Position numbers and translations under genes: made by a program. Positions 1 through 9,704 of a stretch of DNA of 64,000 nt are shown in pieces. The notes under the pieces are model-generated. The model did no database searches and was not told where the DNA came from. It saw nothing but the letters and a program-made list of their open reading frames with translations. This DNA is from Cupriavidus sp. WGlv3 (GTDB taxonomy: Bacteria > Pseudomonadota > Gammaproteobacteria > Burkholderiales > Burkholderiaceae). The DNA is taken from the NCBI RefSeq assembly GCF_023952475.1, contig NZ_JALHRX010000010.1, positions 62,001 through 126,000 on the forward strand, in the 5' to 3' direction. The number at the start of each line of letters is the position of its first letter. Within the stretch, counting starts at the first letter, position 1.

Positions 1-594
1 GACCTTGATCGGCGCCAGCCCCACGGCCTGCGCGGTCTCGATGCCGCGCAGCACGTCGGCGACGGCGAAGTCGACGTCATTCATGCGGCGGAAGGTGGCA
101 TCGTCGATCGCGTCCAGGCTGACGCTGACCCGCGTCAGGCCCGCGTCGCGCAGCGCGCGCGCCTTGCGCGCCAGCAGCGAGGCGTTGGTAGTCAGGGTCA
201 GGTCCAGCGGCTTGCCCGACACGGTCTCGATCTTCGCCAGCATCTCGACCAGGTGCTCGATGTTCTTGCGCAGCAGCGGCTCGCCGCCGGTCAGGCGAAT
301 CTTCTCGACGCCGTGGGCAACGAACAGGCGCGCGGTGCGCTCGATCTCCTCGAAGCTCAGCAGCTCGGAATGCGGCAGGAAGGTGTAGTCCTTGTCGAAC
401 ACTTCCTTCGGCATGCAGTAGACGCAGCGGAAGTTGCAGCGGTCCGTCACCGAGATGCGCAGGTCGTGCAGCGGCCGGCCGCGGCGGTCGGCCACCAGGC
501 CGGTCGGCGCAACCAGGTTGCCGGGAATGCTGGGCGTCATCGAACGGTAGCGATGGTCGCGCAGGTCGAAAATCGGGATGACGGATTCGGTCAT
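1..594 (-). CDS. moaA: GTP 3',8-cyclase MoaA, N-terminal part (cut by window edge)
   Basis: Radical-SAM enzyme of molybdenum cofactor synthesis that rearranges GTP to 3',8-cyclo-GTP. The frame runs off the left edge, so only the first 198 codons are present. The radical-SAM cluster motif CNFRCVYC lies at residues 53-60 and a GGEPL motif follows, with the barrel pattern expected of MoaA. Start taken at the ATG on - (position 594), which opens a protein beginning [19 protein letters not shown]. The C-terminal second iron-sulfur cluster region is outside the window. Family assignment is firm from the motif spacing; length and completeness cannot be judged. Confidence 0.93.
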   Translation of the reverse strand, partial: MTESVIPIFDLRDHRYRSMTPSIPGNLVAPTGLVADRRGRPLHDLRISVTDRCNFRCVYCMPKEVFDKDYTFLPHSELLSFEEIERTARLFVAHGVEKIRLTGGEPLLRKNIEHLVEMLAKIETVSGKPLDLTLTTNASLLARKARALRDAGLTRVSVSLDAIDDATFRRMNDVDFAVADVLRGIETAQAVGLAPIKV

Positions 595-759
595 GGCCTG
601 TGGGTGGCACGGCTTCCGGGGAGCGGGGCGGCAACGCAAAAAGCGATGTGGCGCGGGCGCTCGGGGACCGGATGCATTCTGCTGCCATTCTAGCCGAGGC
701 CGGGGCGGGGCATCCGCATCCCGCGGTGATGACGGGGATTCACCCGGCGCGCGCCGCGC

Positions 760-790
760 AAAAAAAAGGGGACGGCCAGGCCGTCCCCTT
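760..790 (-). terminator. Rho-independent terminator of rne
   Basis: An 8-bp perfect stem (ggggacgg / ccgtcccc, 768-775 with 781-788) has a run of eight A on its left side, so the T tract is on the - strand. It lies about 30 bases after the rne stop codon. Confidence 0.85.
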
Positions 791-820
791 CTTGCTTTGG
801 CTGCAGCGCAGCGGCGTCGC

Positions 821-3800
821 TTACTGCTGCGATGCCATCTGCACTTCGCGGCTGCCGGTTTCCACCAGGATCATCGGGCCCTGGGGCAGCGGCGGCAGCG
901 GCTTGCGCTCGCGCGGCACGCGCGGGGCGGGCACGATGCGGGCGGCGGCTTCCTGGGCCGAGCGCAGCTTGTCGCTGTCGGTATGGACCCATTGCAGGCC
1001 GGCGGTAGCCAGCATCGGCTCCAGGTTTTCCAGCGACGCCGGTGCTGCGGCGGCCACCGCGGTCGATGCCGGTGCCTGGGCTACCGGCTCGGCCGCCGGA
1101 GCGGTTTGCGCGACCGGTGCCAGCACGGGCTCCGGTGCGGGTGCCGCGGCGGGGGCAGCGGCCGGCACGACCGGGGCAGCGGTTTCGACCGCGGCGCTGA
1201 CGACAGGCTCGGCGACGGCTTCGGCGGCAACGGCCTCCGTCACCGCCACCGTCACCGGCGTGACAGCTTCTCCAGGTTCGGCAGCTGGCGCGACCCCTGG
1301 CTCGGCCGCCGGCGTGGCTTCCGCCGCCGGGGCCGGCGTCATGTCTGCCGGCACGGCGATGCGGACGGCTTCAACGGCTTCGGGTGCGGCTTGCGCGGCC
1401 ACGGCCACCTGCGGGGCGGCCACGGCCGGCGCGCCGGCTTCGGCGCTGGCCGGGGCAAAGTCTTCGGCGGTGGCGCCTTCGCCTTCACCCGCCACGCCTT
1501 GCACCGACTCGTCGCGTTCGCGGCGATAGCGGTTGCGGCCACGGCGGTTGCGGCGGCGGCGTTCCTCGCCCTCGGCGGTCTCCGCGCTTTCGGCGATACC
1601 TTCGGCGACACCTTGGGCGCCTTCCTGCAGTTCGGCGCGGGCCTGGGTGTCTTCAGTCACGGCCTGAGGCAGCACGCCTAGGGCCTGGGCGGCAGCGATG
1701 GCTTCCGGCTGCGGCGCTTCACCGGCTTCGGCTTCGCGCAGTTCGCTGCGCTCGCGCTGGCGTTCGCGCTGGCGCTCGCGGCGTTCCTGGTTGCGGTCGC
1801 GGCGGCCTTCCTGGCGCGCCTCGGCGCGTTCGCCCTGGGTGCGCTCGGCGGGCACGGCCTCGGCCTGGCGCGCCACGGCCGGCGTGGCCTGGCCTTCACC
1901 TTGCTGGCGCGGCTGGCGGCCCTGGCGTTCGCCGCGGCCTTCGCGCTGCTCGCCGCGCTCTGCGGCCTGGCGTTCGCCGCGCTCGGCGCGTTCACCACGC
2001 TCGCCCCGTTCACCGCGCTGGCCGCGGCCCTGGCGCTCGCCACGTTCGCCGCGCTCGGCGCGTTCACCACGCTCGCTGCGTTCACCACGTTCGGCGCGCT
2101 CGCCACGCTGGCCGCGGCCTTCGCCACGCGGACCGCGCTCACGACGGCCATCGGCGCTGCGGGTTTCCGCGGCGGCGGCGGGCTTGGCCGGCTCCACCAC
2201 CGGCGGGGTGGCCGGGCGGGCACCGAACAGGCCCTTCAGCCAGGCGATAAAGCCGCCGGCTTCCACCGGCTTGGTGGCCGGCACGGGCGGGGCCACCGGA
2301 GCGGCTTCCGGGCGCGGTGCGCGCTCGGGGCGCGGCACCGAGACCGGGGCGGGCTGCTCGGGCGTAATGCCCTTGACCGCGGCTTCCTGGCGCGGCTTGG
2401 CTTCTTCCTTGCGGCGGCTGCTGTAGCTGGTGTCGGCTTCCAGTTCCTTGGCGGCAGCCTCGGCCATCTTGTAGCTGGCGGTGCTGTCTTCCAGGCGCGG
2501 GTCGTCGTGGCGCAGGCGCTCCAGCTTGTAGTGCGGCGTTTCCAGGTGCTTGTTGGGAATCAGCAGCACGTTGACCTTGAAGCGCAGCTCGATCAGGTTG
2601 ATCTCCTGGCGCTTCTCGTTCAGCAGGAAGGCGGCGACTTCCACCGGCACCTGGCAGTGGATGGCGGCGGTGTTTTCCTTCATCGCCTCTTCCTGGATGA
2701 TGCGCAGCACCTGCAGGGCGGACGATTCGGTATCGCGGATATGGCCGGTGCCGTTGCAGCGCGGGCAGGTGATGTGCGAGCCCTCGGACAGCGACGGGCG
2801 CAGGCGCTGGCGCGACAGCTCCATCAGGCCGAAGCGGCTGATCTTGCCCATCTGCACGCGCGCGCGGTCGTGGCGCAGCGCGTCCTTCAGGCGCGTTTCC
2901 ACGTCCTTCTGGGCCTTGCCCGACTCCATGTCGATGAAGTCGATCACGATCAGGCCGCCCAGGTCGCGCAGGCGCAGCTGGCGGGCGATCTCGTCGGCGG
3001 CCTCGAGGTTGGTGCGCAGCGCGGTTTCCTCGATGTCGGCGCCCTTGGTGGCGCGGGCCGAGTTCACGTCGACCGAGACCAGTGCCTCGGTGTGGTCGAT
3101 CACGATGGCGCCGCCCGACGGCAGCATCACCATGCGCGAGTAGGCCGATTCGATCTGGTGTTCGATCTGGAAGCGCGAGAACAGCGGTACGTCGTCGCGG
3201 TACTTCTTCACGCGGTTCATGTTGTCAGGCATCACCACGCTCATGAAGGCGCGGGCCTGTTCGTAGATCTCGTCGGTGTCGATCAGGATCTCACCGATAT
3301 CCGGCTGGAAGTAGTCGCGGATGGCGCGGATCACCAGGCTCGATTCCAGGTAGATCAGCAGCGGTGCCTTGTTGTCGCCGGCGGCGCCGTCGATGGCCTT
3401 CCACAGTTGCAGCAGGTAGTTCAGGTCCCACTGCAGTTCCTCGGCCGAGCGGCCGATGCCGGCGGTGCGGGCGATGATGCTCATGCCTTCCGGCACGGCC
3501 AGCTGCGCCATGGTCTCGCGCAGCTCCTGGCGGTCTTCGCCTTCGATGCGGCGCGACACGCCGCCGCCGCGCGGGTTGTTCGGCATCAGCACCAGGTAGC
3601 GGCCGGCCAGCGAGATGAAGGTGGTCAGGGCCGCGCCCTTGTTGCCGCGCTCTTCCTTCTCGACCTGGACGATCAGTTCCTGGCCTTCATGCAGGGCGTC
3701 CTGGATGCGCGCGTTGCGCACGTCGATGCCTTCCTTGAAGAAGGCGCGCGCGACTTCCTTGAACGGCAGGAAGCCGTGGCGCTCTTCGCCGTAGTTGACG

Positions 3801-3970
3801 AAGCAGGCTTCCAGCGAGGGTTCGATGCGGGTGATGACACCCTTGTAGATGTTGCCCTTGCGCTGTTCGCGCCCGGCAGTCTCGATGTCGATATCGATCA
3901 GTTTCTGACCGTCGACGATGGCGACGCGCAATTCCTCCTGTTGCGTCGCGTTGAACAGCATGCGTTTCAT
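821..3970 (-). CDS. rne: Ribonuclease E with long disordered C-terminal scaffold
   Basis: Essential endoribonuclease of mRNA turnover and rRNA/tRNA processing, and the scaffold of the RNA degradosome. 1049 residues. Residues about 1-500 are the catalytic half: RNase H-like/S1 fold near the start ([20 protein letters not shown]), the DNase I-like part with [11 protein letters not shown] and DFIDM carrying the metal-binding aspartates, and the Zn-link CPRCNGTG. The C-terminal half is low complexity: Pro/Ala linkers, a short amphipathic stretch ([12 protein letters not shown]) that looks like a membrane-targeting helix, then an Arg/Gly/Glu repeat region of about 100 residues and an Ala/Pro/Glu tail. 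The ATG at 3970 follows GAGGT at good spacing. The repeats make length polymorphism likely. Confidence 0.96.
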   Translation of the reverse strand: MKRMLFNATQQEELRVAIVDGQKLIDIDIETAGREQRKGNIYKGVITRIEPSLEACFVNYGEERHGFLPFKEVARAFFKEGIDVRNARIQDALHEGQELIVQVEKEERGNKGAALTTFISLAGRYLVLMPNNPRGGGVSRRIEGEDRQELRETMAQLAVPEGMSIIARTAGIGRSAEELQWDLNYLLQLWKAIDGAAGDNKAPLLIYLESSLVIRAIRDYFQPDIGEILIDTDEIYEQARAFMSVVMPDNMNRVKKYRDDVPLFSRFQIEHQIESAYSRMVMLPSGGAIVIDHTEALVSVDVNSARATKGADIEETALRTNLEAADEIARQLRLRDLGGLIVIDFIDMESGKAQKDVETRLKDALRHDRARVQMGKISRFGLMELSRQRLRPSLSEGSHITCPRCNGTGHIRDTESSALQVLRIIQEEAMKENTAAIHCQVPVEVAAFLLNEKRQEINLIELRFKVNVLLIPNKHLETPHYKLERLRHDDPRLEDSTASYKMAEAAAKELEADTSYSSRRKEEAKPRQEAAVKGITPEQPAPVSVPRPERAPRPEAAPVAPPVPATKPVEAGGFIAWLKGLFGARPATPPVVEPAKPAAAAETRSADGRRERGPRGEGRGQRGERAERGERSERGERAERGERGERQGRGQRGERGERGERAERGERQAAERGEQREGRGERQGRQPRQQGEGQATPAVARQAEAVPAERTQGERAEARQEGRRDRNQERRERQRERQRERSELREAEAGEAPQPEAIAAAQALGVLPQAVTEDTQARAELQEGAQGVAEGIAESAETAEGEERRRRNRRGRNRYRRERDESVQGVAGEGEGATAEDFAPASAEAGAPAVAAPQVAVAAQAAPEAVEAVRIAVPADMTPAPAAEATPAAEPGVAPAAEPGEAVTPVTVAVTEAVAAEAVAEPVVSAAVETAAPVVPAAAPAAAPAPEPVLAPVAQTAPAAEPVAQAPASTAVAAAAPASLENLEPMLATAGLQWVHTDSDKLRSAQEAAARIVPAPRVPRERKPLPPLPQGPMILVETGSREVQMASQQ

Positions 3971-4758
3971 CGCAATACCTCACTCCAGTGTCGCGGGTGG
4001 CACCGTCTGGGCGGTGTCCGCGGCGATCCATGGAGCACGCGAGGGAGCGAGCGAGGCGCGAGAATTGCCGGAAAGCGCCGCTGCGCAAGACATGCGAGCG
4101 GCTGGGCGCGGGTGAAAGAGAGCGATGACGTCGGGGTAACGACCGCAGGGCAGGAGAGAACACCGGAGGCTGCTCTTGCGCAGACATCCGGCGCATTCCC
4201 ATACCGGAGGCGATGCTGGGCGCCGGCGCAACCAGCGCCGACGGCATCGCGGCCGGCCGCGGAAGGCCTAGACGCGTCAAAGAGCAAATTTTTCGGACAC
4301 GGCATGGTTGCCGTTGCTGCCTGACTTCTCCTGGCGGGCGCACCTACTACTTCTTGGAGTTCTGCGACCGGGCGCCGGTAACTTCCAGTCAGGCGGCAGG
4401 TCAACCTGCCGGCCGGCACCGTTTCCCGGTGCGGGCGGGACTTCTCTCACCGAAACGGATGCCGGCTGCGGCATCCGCCCTTAAATTCTGTTTTACCTGA
4501 ACACTCAGTTCCCACGTCACCGCCTGCCCGTGCCGAAGCCACCTTTGGGCGACTTCCTGCATGCCGGCGGCACCGTGCGTGCTGCTTTTTGCTGCCATTT
4601 GCCCGTCTGGCGCTTGGCGTAACGCGAATTGCGGGAGACGGGCGGGGTCGACGGCAACCCCAAGTGTAGAATGCGAAAAATCGAATAAAACTCGAAGATC
4701 CATCGCTTACACAGGTCTTACGCTGCCGGCCACGAGCCGGAACAGCGAGGAAATTATA
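3971..4758. promoter_or_regulatory. Long divergent intergenic region: rne leader and rluC promoter region
   Basis: Almost 790 bases separate the divergent rne and rluC starts, and I find no credible gene in them. Most probably this is the long rne 5' leader: RNase E mRNAs of other bacteria carry a structured leader used for autoregulation (family knowledge). Visible structures include a perfect 8-bp hairpin CGGCAGGT-CA-ACCTGCCG at 4394-4411 and a second GC-rich hairpin at about 4415-4432. A TAGAAT hexamer at 4667-4672 could be the -10 of rluC, but no good -35 precedes it. Confidence 0.5.
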
Positions 4759-4764
4759 TTGAAA

Positions 4765-5766
4765 ATGAATGAGTTACGCCATCAAATTGAAAAGGCTGCC
4801 GAAGCTGCGCCGGCCAGCCCACAGGTGGCGTATGTCACGATTGACGAAGGCTCCGAAGGTCAGCGCATCGACAACTTCCTGTTGAAGGTGGCCAAGGGGG
4901 TACCCAAGAGCCATATTTACCGGGTGCTCCGTTCGGGCGAGGTTCGGGTCAATAAGGGGCGTATCGACGCCACTTATCGGCTGCAGTCCGGCGATGTGGT
5001 GCGCATCCCGCCGATGCGTGTGGCGAATGCGGCGCAATCCGGCGCGGCTCCCGTGCCGGCCGGGGAATTCCCGGTGTTGTTCGAGGACGCCCACCTGCTG
5101 GTCATCAACAAGCCGGCCGGCGTCGCGGTGCATGGCGGCTCGGGCGTTGCCTTCGGAGTGATCGAGCAGCTGCGCCGGTCGCGGCCGCAGGCCAAGTTCC
5201 TGGAGCTGGTGCATCGGCTGGACCGCGAGACTTCCGGCATCCTGGTGCTGGCGAAGAAGCGCTCGGCGCTGGTCCACCTGCATGAGCAGATTCGCGGTAA
5301 CACCATGGACAAGCGTTATTTCGCCTGCGTCGCCGGCGAGTTTCTGAACGCCCGCCAGCACGTGAAGCTGCCGCTATATAAATACAGCACGCCGGACGGG
5401 GAGCGCCGGGTGCGGGTCCAGGCCGACGGACTGGCCTCGCATACCGTATTCAACCGGGTCGAGGCCTTCCCGGGCTTCACCCTGCTGGAAGCGGAACTGA
5501 AGACCGGCCGCACGCACCAGATCCGCGTCCACCTGGCGCACTCCGGTTTTCCCATCGTCGGCGACGAAAAATACGGCGATTTCACGCTGAACAAGTCGCT
5601 GGCGCGGTCCGGCGCCAAGCCGGGTATCAAGCGCATGTTTCTGCACGCGCACCGGCTGGTGTTTATCCACCCGGCCACCGGCGAGCCGCTGTCCGTGGAG
5701 GCGCCCCTGCCCGACGAATGCGTCGGATTCCTGCAACAATTGCGTGAACTGCACGCCCCGGAGTAG
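4765..5766 (+). CDS. rluC: 23S rRNA pseudouridine synthase RluC
   Basis: Converts uridines of 23S rRNA to pseudouridine (positions 955, 2504 and 2580 in E. coli). 333 residues, close to the family length. An S4 RNA-binding domain occupies about residues 33-95 (IDNFLLKVAKGVPKSHIYRV), followed by the RluA-type catalytic domain with HRLDRETSG, whose Asp153 is the catalytic residue. The gene sits divergent from rne, as in many proteobacteria. Start is uncertain: a TTG at 4759 has better spacing from the AGGA at 4748 than the ATG at 4765 chosen here. The open frame extends further upstream without similarity to the family, so longer starts are rejected. RluC rather than RluD is inferred partly from the rne neighbourhood. 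Confidence 0.9.
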   Translation: MNELRHQIEKAAEAAPASPQVAYVTIDEGSEGQRIDNFLLKVAKGVPKSHIYRVLRSGEVRVNKGRIDATYRLQSGDVVRIPPMRVANAAQSGAAPVPAGEFPVLFEDAHLLVINKPAGVAVHGGSGVAFGVIEQLRRSRPQAKFLELVHRLDRETSGILVLAKKRSALVHLHEQIRGNTMDKRYFACVAGEFLNARQHVKLPLYKYSTPDGERRVRVQADGLASHTVFNRVEAFPGFTLLEAELKTGRTHQIRVHLAHSGFPIVGDEKYGDFTLNKSLARSGAKPGIKRMFLHAHRLVFIHPATGEPLSVEAPLPDECVGFLQQLRELHAPE

Positions 5767-5796
5767 GGTAGTGCTTCAAAAGCCACAAGGACTTCC

Positions 5797-6456
5797 ATGG
5801 CCAGGCAACAATTTGACCTGATCGTTTTCGACTGGGACGGGACGCTGATGGACTCGACCCCGACCATCGCCAAGTGCATCCAGCTCGCCAGCCGGGACCT
5901 GGGCCTGCCGGTGCCGGACGACAGCGCCGCCAGCCACGTGATCGGGCTCGGGCTGAAGGATGCGCTGTCGTACGCGGTGCCGACGCTGGATCCCGCCGAC
6001 TATCCGCGGCTGGCCGAGCGCTACCGCTACCATTTCCTGACCCGCGACGCCGATCTCGTGCTGTTCGACGGTGTGCGCGAAATGCTCGAGACGCTGCGCG
6101 CGGAACACTATTTTCTCGGCGTGGCCACCGGCAAGACCCGCGTCGGCCTGCAGCGCGCGCTCGCAGCCAGCGGCCTGACCGCGCTGTTCGACGCCACCCG
6201 CTGTGCCGACGAGACCTTCTCCAAGCCGCACCCGGCCATGCTGCACGAACTGACGCGCGAACTGGGCCAGGACGTGGAGCGCACGGTGATGGTCGGCGAC
6301 ACCACCCATGACCTGCAGATGGCGGTCAACGCCGGCGCCAAGGGTCTGGGCGTCTGTTACGGGGCGCATCCGGCCGAGTCGCTGCGCGCCATGGCGCCGG
6401 TGCACTGCGCCAGTTCGATTTCGGACCTGACCGAGTGGCTGCTGGCCCATGCCTGA
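5797..6456 (+). CDS. HAD-superfamily phosphatase, phosphoglycolate phosphatase-like
   Basis: 219-residue haloacid dehalogenase family hydrolase. Motif I FDWDGTLMDS begins at residue 11, with nucleophile Asp12 and general acid Asp14. A helical cap (about 20-85) follows, then motif II in VATGKT, motif III near KPHP, and the metal-binding VGDTTHD. The layout fits Gph-like small-molecule phosphatases, but the substrate cannot be read from sequence. It starts 30 bases after rluC with AAGGA upstream, and its last codons overlap the Rieske gene by 8 bases, so the two are probably translationally coupled. Confidence 0.85.
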   Translation: MARQQFDLIVFDWDGTLMDSTPTIAKCIQLASRDLGLPVPDDSAASHVIGLGLKDALSYAVPTLDPADYPRLAERYRYHFLTRDADLVLFDGVREMLETLRAEHYFLGVATGKTRVGLQRALAASGLTALFDATRCADETFSKPHPAMLHELTRELGQDVERTVMVGDTTHDLQMAVNAGAKGLGVCYGAHPAESLRAMAPVHCASSISDLTEWLLAHA

Positions 6457-6847
6457 GGCGGCCTCCGGCCAGGCGCCGGTGCGGCTGTGCGCCGCCGATG
6501 CATTGCAGGAGGGTGGGCTCGGCGTGCGCTTCTCGGTGGCGCTCGACCAGCGCGAGATCGGCGCCTTTGTGGTGCGTTTCGACGGCGTTGCTCATGCCTA
6601 CCTGAACCGGTGCGCGCACGTGCCGATGGAGCTGGACTGGCAGGAGGGGCGGTTCTTCGATGCCTCGGGCCTATACTTGATGTGCGCCACTCATGGCGCG
6701 GTGTACGCGCCGGATAGCGGCGAGTGCGTCGGCGGTCCCTGCCGCGGGGCCGCGCTGGCCAAGCTGCAGGTCGAGGAACACGATGGCCAGGTCTACTGGC
6801 TGCCGCAGGCCCCGTACCGCGCGCCCGAGCCTTCCGGCGGCGCCTGA
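6449..6847 (+). CDS. Rieske [2Fe-2S] domain protein
   Basis: Single-domain ferredoxin-like protein of 132 residues. The Rieske ligands are complete: Cys55-x-His57 and Cys79-x2-His82 (CAH and CATH), 21 residues apart, which is the usual spacing for the soluble NirD/BphF type. There is no signal peptide or membrane segment, so it is cytoplasmic. It probably donates electrons to an unknown partner, since no oxygenase is encoded nearby. The start overlaps the end of the HAD gene, and the sppA-like gene follows 23 bases after its stop. This trio after rluC is a recurrent arrangement in the Burkholderiaceae. Confidence 0.85.
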   Translation: MPEAASGQAPVRLCAADALQEGGLGVRFSVALDQREIGAFVVRFDGVAHAYLNRCAHVPMELDWQEGRFFDASGLYLMCATHGAVYAPDSGECVGGPCRGAALAKLQVEEHDGQVYWLPQAPYRAPEPSGGA

Positions 6848-6870
6848 ATGGATTTCCACGAGCGATTTGC

Positions 6871-8079
6871 ATGACAGAACAACAGAAGCCGCCCTCGGAT
6901 GAACCCAACGACCCGGGGCAGCCGGACCCGCGCAAGCCCGCCGGCGAGGCCGGAGATGCCGGCGACGCCGGGCCCGCCCCCGTGCCCGAGTCCGAGCGCC
7001 TGGTGACTGCGCCGCGTGCCGATTTTCCGCTGGAGGATGAACTCCGCGCGGGCGATGACGCCGCGCGGCGCGAAGCGCGCGAGCGCAAGGCGCGTCTGGA
7101 AGGTGCCACCAGCGGTGGACGGGTGGGCGGACAAGCGAGCGGCGGCTGGGAGCGGGATGTGCTGGAAAAGGTGTTGACCGCCTCGCTGCGCGAGCAACGC
7201 GCGGCGCGGCGCTGGCGCATTTTCTTCCGCCTGGTGACCCTCGGCCTGCTGGCGCTGATCCTGTTTGCCGTCTTCGACTTCAAGGGCGATGGCGCCATCA
7301 GCGCTTCGGGCCGCCACACCGCGATGGTCACGCTGGAGGGCGAAATCGCCGCCGGCACGCCGGCAAGCGCCGAAGCGATCAACGCCTCGCTGCAGGCGGC
7401 CTTTGCCGACAGCAATGCTGCCGGGGTGATCCTGAAGATCAATTCGCCCGGCGGCTCGCCCGTGCAGGCAGGCATCATCAACGACGAGATCCACCGGCTG
7501 CGCGGCCTCTACCCGTCCAAGCCGCTGTATGTGGTGGTCGAGGAAATCTGTGCTTCCGGCGGCTATTACGTGGCGGCGGCGGCCGACAAGATCTATGTCG
7601 ACAAGGCCAGCATCGTCGGCTCGATCGGCGTGCTGATGGACGGCTTTGGCTTTACCGGACTGATGGACAAACTGGGCGTCGAGCGCCGGCTCTACACCTC
7701 GGGCGCCAACAAGGGCATGCTCGATCCGTTCTCGCCGCAGGTGCCGAAGCAGAAAGCCTTTGCCGAAGCCATGCTCAAGCAGATCCACCAGCAGTTCATC
7801 GACGTGGTCAAGGAAGGCCGCGGCGATCGGCTCAAGGACGACCCGGAGCTGTTCTCCGGCCTGTTCTGGTCGGGCGAGCGCAGCGTCGCGCTGGGGCTGG
7901 CCGACGGGCTGGGAAGTGCCGAGTACGTCGCGCGCGACCTGTTCAAGGCCGAGGACATCGTCGACTACACGGTCAAGGAGAACATCGCCGAACGCGTGGC
8001 CAAGCGCTTCGGCGCGGCCGTGGGCAGCGCGGCGATGAAAACGATGCTGTGGAGCACCGGCATGCAGGGCATGCGCTGA
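6871..8079 (+). CDS. sppA: Signal peptide peptidase SppA-type, S49 family
   Basis: Inner-membrane serine protease thought to degrade cleaved signal peptides. 402 residues with one S49 domain, the short form rather than the duplicated E. coli form. The N-terminal about 115 residues are charged and Pro-rich, one membrane helix spans about 117-136, and the catalytic domain faces the periplasm. Ser229 (in CASGG) and Lys281 (in ANKGM) are 52 residues apart, the same spacing as the Ser/Lys dyad of Bacillus SppA. The ATG at 6871 starts MTEQQKPPSD; the longer frame upstream overlaps the Rieske gene and is not needed. Confidence 0.88.
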   Translation: MTEQQKPPSDEPNDPGQPDPRKPAGEAGDAGDAGPAPVPESERLVTAPRADFPLEDELRAGDDAARREARERKARLEGATSGGRVGGQASGGWERDVLEKVLTASLREQRAARRWRIFFRLVTLGLLALILFAVFDFKGDGAISASGRHTAMVTLEGEIAAGTPASAEAINASLQAAFADSNAAGVILKINSPGGSPVQAGIINDEIHRLRGLYPSKPLYVVVEEICASGGYYVAAAADKIYVDKASIVGSIGVLMDGFGFTGLMDKLGVERRLYTSGANKGMLDPFSPQVPKQKAFAEAMLKQIHQQFIDVVKEGRGDRLKDDPELFSGLFWSGERSVALGLADGLGSAEYVARDLFKAEDIVDYTVKENIAERVAKRFGAAVGSAAMKTMLWSTGMQGMR

Positions 8080-8100
8080 AGCCTGCCGCGGGAGCAAGCG

Positions 8101-8127
8101 AAAAAAGGGGGCGCGAGCGCCCCTTTT
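8101..8127 (+). terminator. Rho-independent terminator between convergent genes
   Basis: Stem GGGGCG / CGCCCC with a CGAG loop, preceded by six A and followed by four T. It ends the rluC-to-sppA transcript. The A run could make it work for the convergent - strand gene as well. Confidence 0.8.
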
Positions 8128-8153
8128 GCATTTTCTGTCCCGCTGCTTAGCCC

Positions 8154-8885
8154 CTAGAGGGCGAGCAGCGAAAAGATCGCCGGGCGCTTGTGCAGCGCGA
8201 TCCGCTCGGGGCGCCAGTCCGACAACGGCAGCGTGACGATGGTCTCCCCGGGCAGGGTTAGGTCCACCGCCACGGACAGCAGCGTGGTGCCGGCACAGTG
8301 CTGGCGCATGGCCTCCAGCAGCGCGCCGTTGCGGTACGGCGTTTCGATGAAGACCTGGGTCTGGCTGGCCTTGCGCGAGCGCTGCTCCAGTTCACGCAGC
8401 CGCTGCGCGCGCTCATTGGCATCCACCGGCAGGTAGCCGTTGAAGGCAAAGCTCTGGCCGTTCAGGCCCGAGCCCATCACCGCCAGCAGGATCGAACTGG
8501 GCCCCACCAGCGGCCGCACGCGGATGCCGCGCGCATGCGCCAGCCGCACCAGGTCGGCGCCCGGGTCGGCCACCGCCGGCACGCCGGCCTCCGACAGCAG
8601 GCCGCCGTCGCGGCCGCCCTGCAGCGGCGCCAGCAGCGCGGCCAGGGCGTCGGTGCGCGTATTGACATTCAGTTCCTGGATCTCGATCTGCTGGATCGGG
8701 CGCGCCAGCGGCGTGGTTTCGCCCAGTTTCCTCAGGAAGGCGCGCGCGGTCTTGGCGTTCTCAGCGACGAGGTAGTCCAGCCCGGCCGCGATCTGCTGCA
8801 CGCCGGCCGGGATCACGTCGGCCAGAGGATCGGCTTCGTCGCGCTTGCCAAGGGTATTGGGGATCAGGTAGAGGGTGCCGCTCAT
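8154..8885 (-). CDS. SAM-dependent methyltransferase, tetrapyrrole methylase (RsmI-like) family
   Basis: 243 residues with the TP-methylase fold: N-terminal GTLYLIPNTLG, a glycine-rich LLSEAGVPAVADPGADLV loop, and the VGPSSILLAVMGSGL stretch that forms part of the SAM pocket. Related to RsmI, the 2'-O-methyltransferase of 16S rRNA C1402, but shorter and with a divergent start, so it may be a paralogue of unknown substrate. It is convergent with the sppA-like gene and followed on the same strand by the Maf gene, which ends 25 bases before it begins. Confidence 0.8.
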   Translation of the reverse strand: MSGTLYLIPNTLGKRDEADPLADVIPAGVQQIAAGLDYLVAENAKTARAFLRKLGETTPLARPIQQIEIQELNVNTRTDALAALLAPLQGGRDGGLLSEAGVPAVADPGADLVRLAHARGIRVRPLVGPSSILLAVMGSGLNGQSFAFNGYLPVDANERAQRLRELEQRSRKASQTQVFIETPYRNGALLEAMRQHCAGTTLLSVAVDLTLPGETIVTLPLSDWRPERIALHKRPAIFSLLAL

Positions 8886-8910
8886 CGTGGGTGGGTGCGG
8901 TAGGTGCGGT

Positions 8911-9510
8911 TCATGCGGAAAGGAGAGGGTAGCCGGCCTGGCGCAGCATGCCGGTCAGCGCGATCAGCGGCAGGCCGACCAGCGCGGTGGGATCATCGGA
9001 CTCGACCCGCGCCAGCAGCGTGATGCCGAGTCCCTCGGACTTGGCGCTGCCGGCCACGTCGTAGGGGCGCTCCAGCTGCAGGTAGGTCTCGATCTCGGCG
9101 TCGCTGAGGTCGCGCATCGTCACGCGGGTTTGCACGTCGGCCAGTTGCGCGGTCCCTGTGCGGGAATCCAGCAGGCACAGTGCCGAGTGAAAGGTGGCGG
9201 TGCGCCCGCGCATGCGGTGTAGCTGCGCCACCGCGTTGTCGTGCGTGCCAGGCTTGCCCATCTGGGCGCCGTCCAGCGTCAGCACCTGGTCGGAGCCGAT
9301 CACCAGGGCGCCGGGGTGGCGCGCCGCGATGGCCTCGGCCTTGCGCTGCGACAGCCGCAGCGCCGTGGCCTCGGGCGCTTCACCGGCCAGCGGGGTTTCG
9401 TCGATGTCCGGCACCGCGACTTCGAAAGGAATGCGCAGCCGCTCCAGCAGTTCGCGGCGGTAGGGCGAGCCGGAGCCAAGGATCAGCCGGGGGCGTGGGT
9501 CTGGGGACAT
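8911..9510 (-). CDS. Maf-family nucleotide pyrophosphatase (YceF-like, 7-methyl-GTP type)
   Basis: 199 residues. Maf proteins hydrolyse non-canonical nucleoside triphosphates to monophosphates; the YceF subgroup prefers 7-methyl-GTP. Visible hallmarks are GSGSPYRRELLERL at the start (nucleotide-binding loop), PDIDETPL, the catalytic IGSDQVLTLDG and the KPGTHDNA segment. The reading frame is open for another 34 codons upstream, but the ATG at 9510 gives the family N-terminus MSPDPRPRLILGSGS. It is divergent from yceD, whose promoter lies in the gap, and may be cotranscribed with the methylase gene downstream. Confidence 0.87.
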   Translation of the reverse strand: MSPDPRPRLILGSGSPYRRELLERLRIPFEVAVPDIDETPLAGEAPEATALRLSQRKAEAIAARHPGALVIGSDQVLTLDGAQMGKPGTHDNAVAQLHRMRGRTATFHSALCLLDSRTGTAQLADVQTRVTMRDLSDAEIETYLQLERPYDVAGSAKSEGLGITLLARVESDDPTALVGLPLIALTGMLRQAGYPLLSA

Positions 9511-9559
9511 AAGTAATAGAATCAGGGCACGAAGCCGTGTGGCTTCCGAAGCAAGGCCT

Positions 9560-9589
9560 TTGACCTCGGGAAGGTTTACACCGTATAAT
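9560..9589 (+). promoter_or_regulatory. Sigma-70 promoter of the yceD-rpmF-plsX-fab operon
   Basis: TTGACC (9560-9565) and TATAAT (9584-9589) are separated by 18 bases. This is the best match to the vegetative consensus in this part of the window, about 115 bases before the yceD start. Confidence 0.8.
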
Positions 9590-9704
9590 CGCGCGTTTAG
9601 CCGCATCCGCACCCGGGCGCAGTGCCGCCAATGTGCGCGGCCCGCAATCCGTCAGGTGAGGCATGTGGCGAACCCGTCATTGATTTGCGACAGGAGCCAC
9701 GCAC

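Noticed and set aside
1901-4324. Long + strand frame opposite rne (807 codons)
   Set aside because: Shadow of rne in high-GC sequence: Ala/His/Asp-rich, no ribosome site, no domain, fully opposite a certain gene.
4277-4703. Small - strand frames in the rne-rluC gap
   Set aside because: No ribosome site, no conserved motif, and they cross the hairpins of the probable rne leader.
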